The notes beneath the pieces are model-generated. The model saw nothing but the letters and a program-made list of their open reading frames with translations, had not been told where the DNA came from and did no database searches. Of a stretch of 64,000 nucleotides of DNA, positions 63,657-64,000 are shown piece after piece; positions within the stretch are counted from its first letter, which is position 1; every line of letters starts with the position of its first letter. Origin of the DNA: Chryseobacterium lathyri. GTDB taxonomy: Bacteria; Bacteroidota; Bacteroidia; Flavobacteriales; Weeksellaceae. The position numbers and the translations under genes were made by a program. The stretch covers positions 310,001-374,000 of the forward strand of contig NZ_JAUSSF010000001.1 in NCBI RefSeq assembly GCF_030812195.1, written 5' to 3'.

Positions 63657-63780
63657 CTCTTACTAATCAGGAGACTGGTTACAGAGTTTATTTATGTTTA
63701 AGAATCTCCGCCCTCATTTTCTACTTTTTTCTGAATGTTTTTATGATTAGTGCATAACATTCTGGCGGAGATTTTTTTTA
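63657..63780 (+). ncRNA. Candidate structured small RNA or attenuated leader
   Basis: A TACTTTTG promoter element (63644-63651) is followed by about 50 bases, then a 10-bp outer stem AATCTCCGCC/GGCGGAGATT (63703-63712 and 63764-63773). This encloses an inner hairpin GAATG...CATTC with TTATG/CATAA (63733-63762). The outer stem ends in eight T residues, an intrinsic terminator. No known RNA family was recognised. Confidence 0.45.
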
Positions 63781-63836
63781 TAACATGCCTTAATTTTTAT
63801 CAGAACATAATGATTAATGTATTGTATATTCTAAAT

Positions 63837-63866
63837 AAAAAAGAACTGCATATGCAGTTCTTTTTT
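63837..63866. terminator. 30-bp palindromic bidirectional terminator
   Basis: AAGAACTGCAT and ATGCAGTTCTT form a perfect palindrome flanked by A and T runs (63837-63866). It could end transcription from either side. Confidence 0.8.
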
Positions 63867-64000
63867 ATTGTGTAAAGTTGAGGAAGTAAATCTGACTAAT
63901 GAAGGAGATTCGTATTGTCCGGTCATGGAGGGGTAAAGATTATTGAAAAGATGGAAATATTTGTAAAACAACAGTTTGAAATCTTTCCTGATCTTTATCT

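Larger units (their letters stand above)
63470..64000. other. Right-edge region with promoter, hairpins and a possible gene edge
   Basis: No intact gene. It holds a TACTTTTG -7 element (63644-63651), a compound hairpin ending in a T run (63703-63780), a 30-bp perfect palindrome with T and A flanks (63837-63866), and at the right edge an open + frame from ATG 63952 (MEIFVKQQFEIFPDLY...) or a minus-strand frame ending near 63945. Neither edge frame is long enough to identify. Confidence 0.5.

Overview
The window looks like a chromosome segment of a Bacteroidota/Flavobacteriia bacterium, most likely Chryseobacterium or a close relative (inference). The DNA is AT-rich. Many genes are preceded by the flavobacterial -7 element TAnnTTTG rather than a purine-rich Shine-Dalgarno sequence. 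Family members typical of the group are present: a short histone H1-like protein, a MocR regulator, a parE/parC pair, a GG-leader 'bacteriocin-like' peptide, and a GIY-YIG relic with an associated inverted repeat.

Region 1 (1-16934) is a capsule/exopolysaccharide locus, all on the + strand, with many genes overlapping by 1-11 bp. It holds the 3' part of a Wzc-like co-polymerase/tyrosine kinase, nucleotide-sugar enzymes (WbpP-like 4-epimerase, UDP-HexNAc 6-dehydrogenase, WecB 2-epimerase), a Wzx flippase and an EpsG/Wzy-type polymerase. It also holds three glycosyltransferases, a pyruvyltransferase, two left-handed beta-helix acyltransferases, a CapK-like adenylate-forming enzyme and a beta-helix lipoprotein. 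It ends in a PglC/PglD/PglE-like module that would build and load the first, probably diamino or acetamido, sugar. No 4,6-dehydratase for that sugar is in view.

Region 2 (16935-25974) is accessory. A 690-bp gap holds two decayed minus-strand reading frames, two terminators and a palindrome in front of a TetR regulator. After it come a secreted RidA-like protein, a Bcr/CflA-type MFS pump with an AraC regulator, a GNAT-like protein divergent from a MocR regulator, a histone-like protein and a secreted M28 peptidase.

Region 3 (25975-44956) mixes housekeeping and accessory genes: an orphan beta-helix protein without a signal peptide, a HAD phosphatase, Tex, a YceI lipoprotein, a broken GIY-YIG nuclease gene next to a 27-bp inverted repeat, DUF1294, TypA/BipA, a glycosidase-like lipoprotein, ferritin, YchF, a 53-residue GG-leader peptide, an AraC/SDR pair, cardiolipin synthase, a methionine-type aminotransferase, a lipoprotein of unknown function and a DUF2867 protein. 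Three direct repeats at exact 21-bp spacing lie just upstream of the last two genes.

Region 4 (44960-57451) has a LytTR response regulator with its beta-propeller histidine kinase, then parE, a small membrane protein, parC, a rhomboid protease, a membrane-bound AraC regulator and two SDR-type genes.

Region 5 (57538-64000) is mostly on the minus strand: DUF4180, a serine hydrolase, PrmC, YaaA, a CPBP protease and a Sua5/TsaC enzyme. These are followed by three identical initiator tRNA genes, a probable DNA-alkylation repair pair (2OG-Fe(II) oxygenase and a stand-alone Ada metal-binding domain) and a candidate structured small RNA near the right edge.
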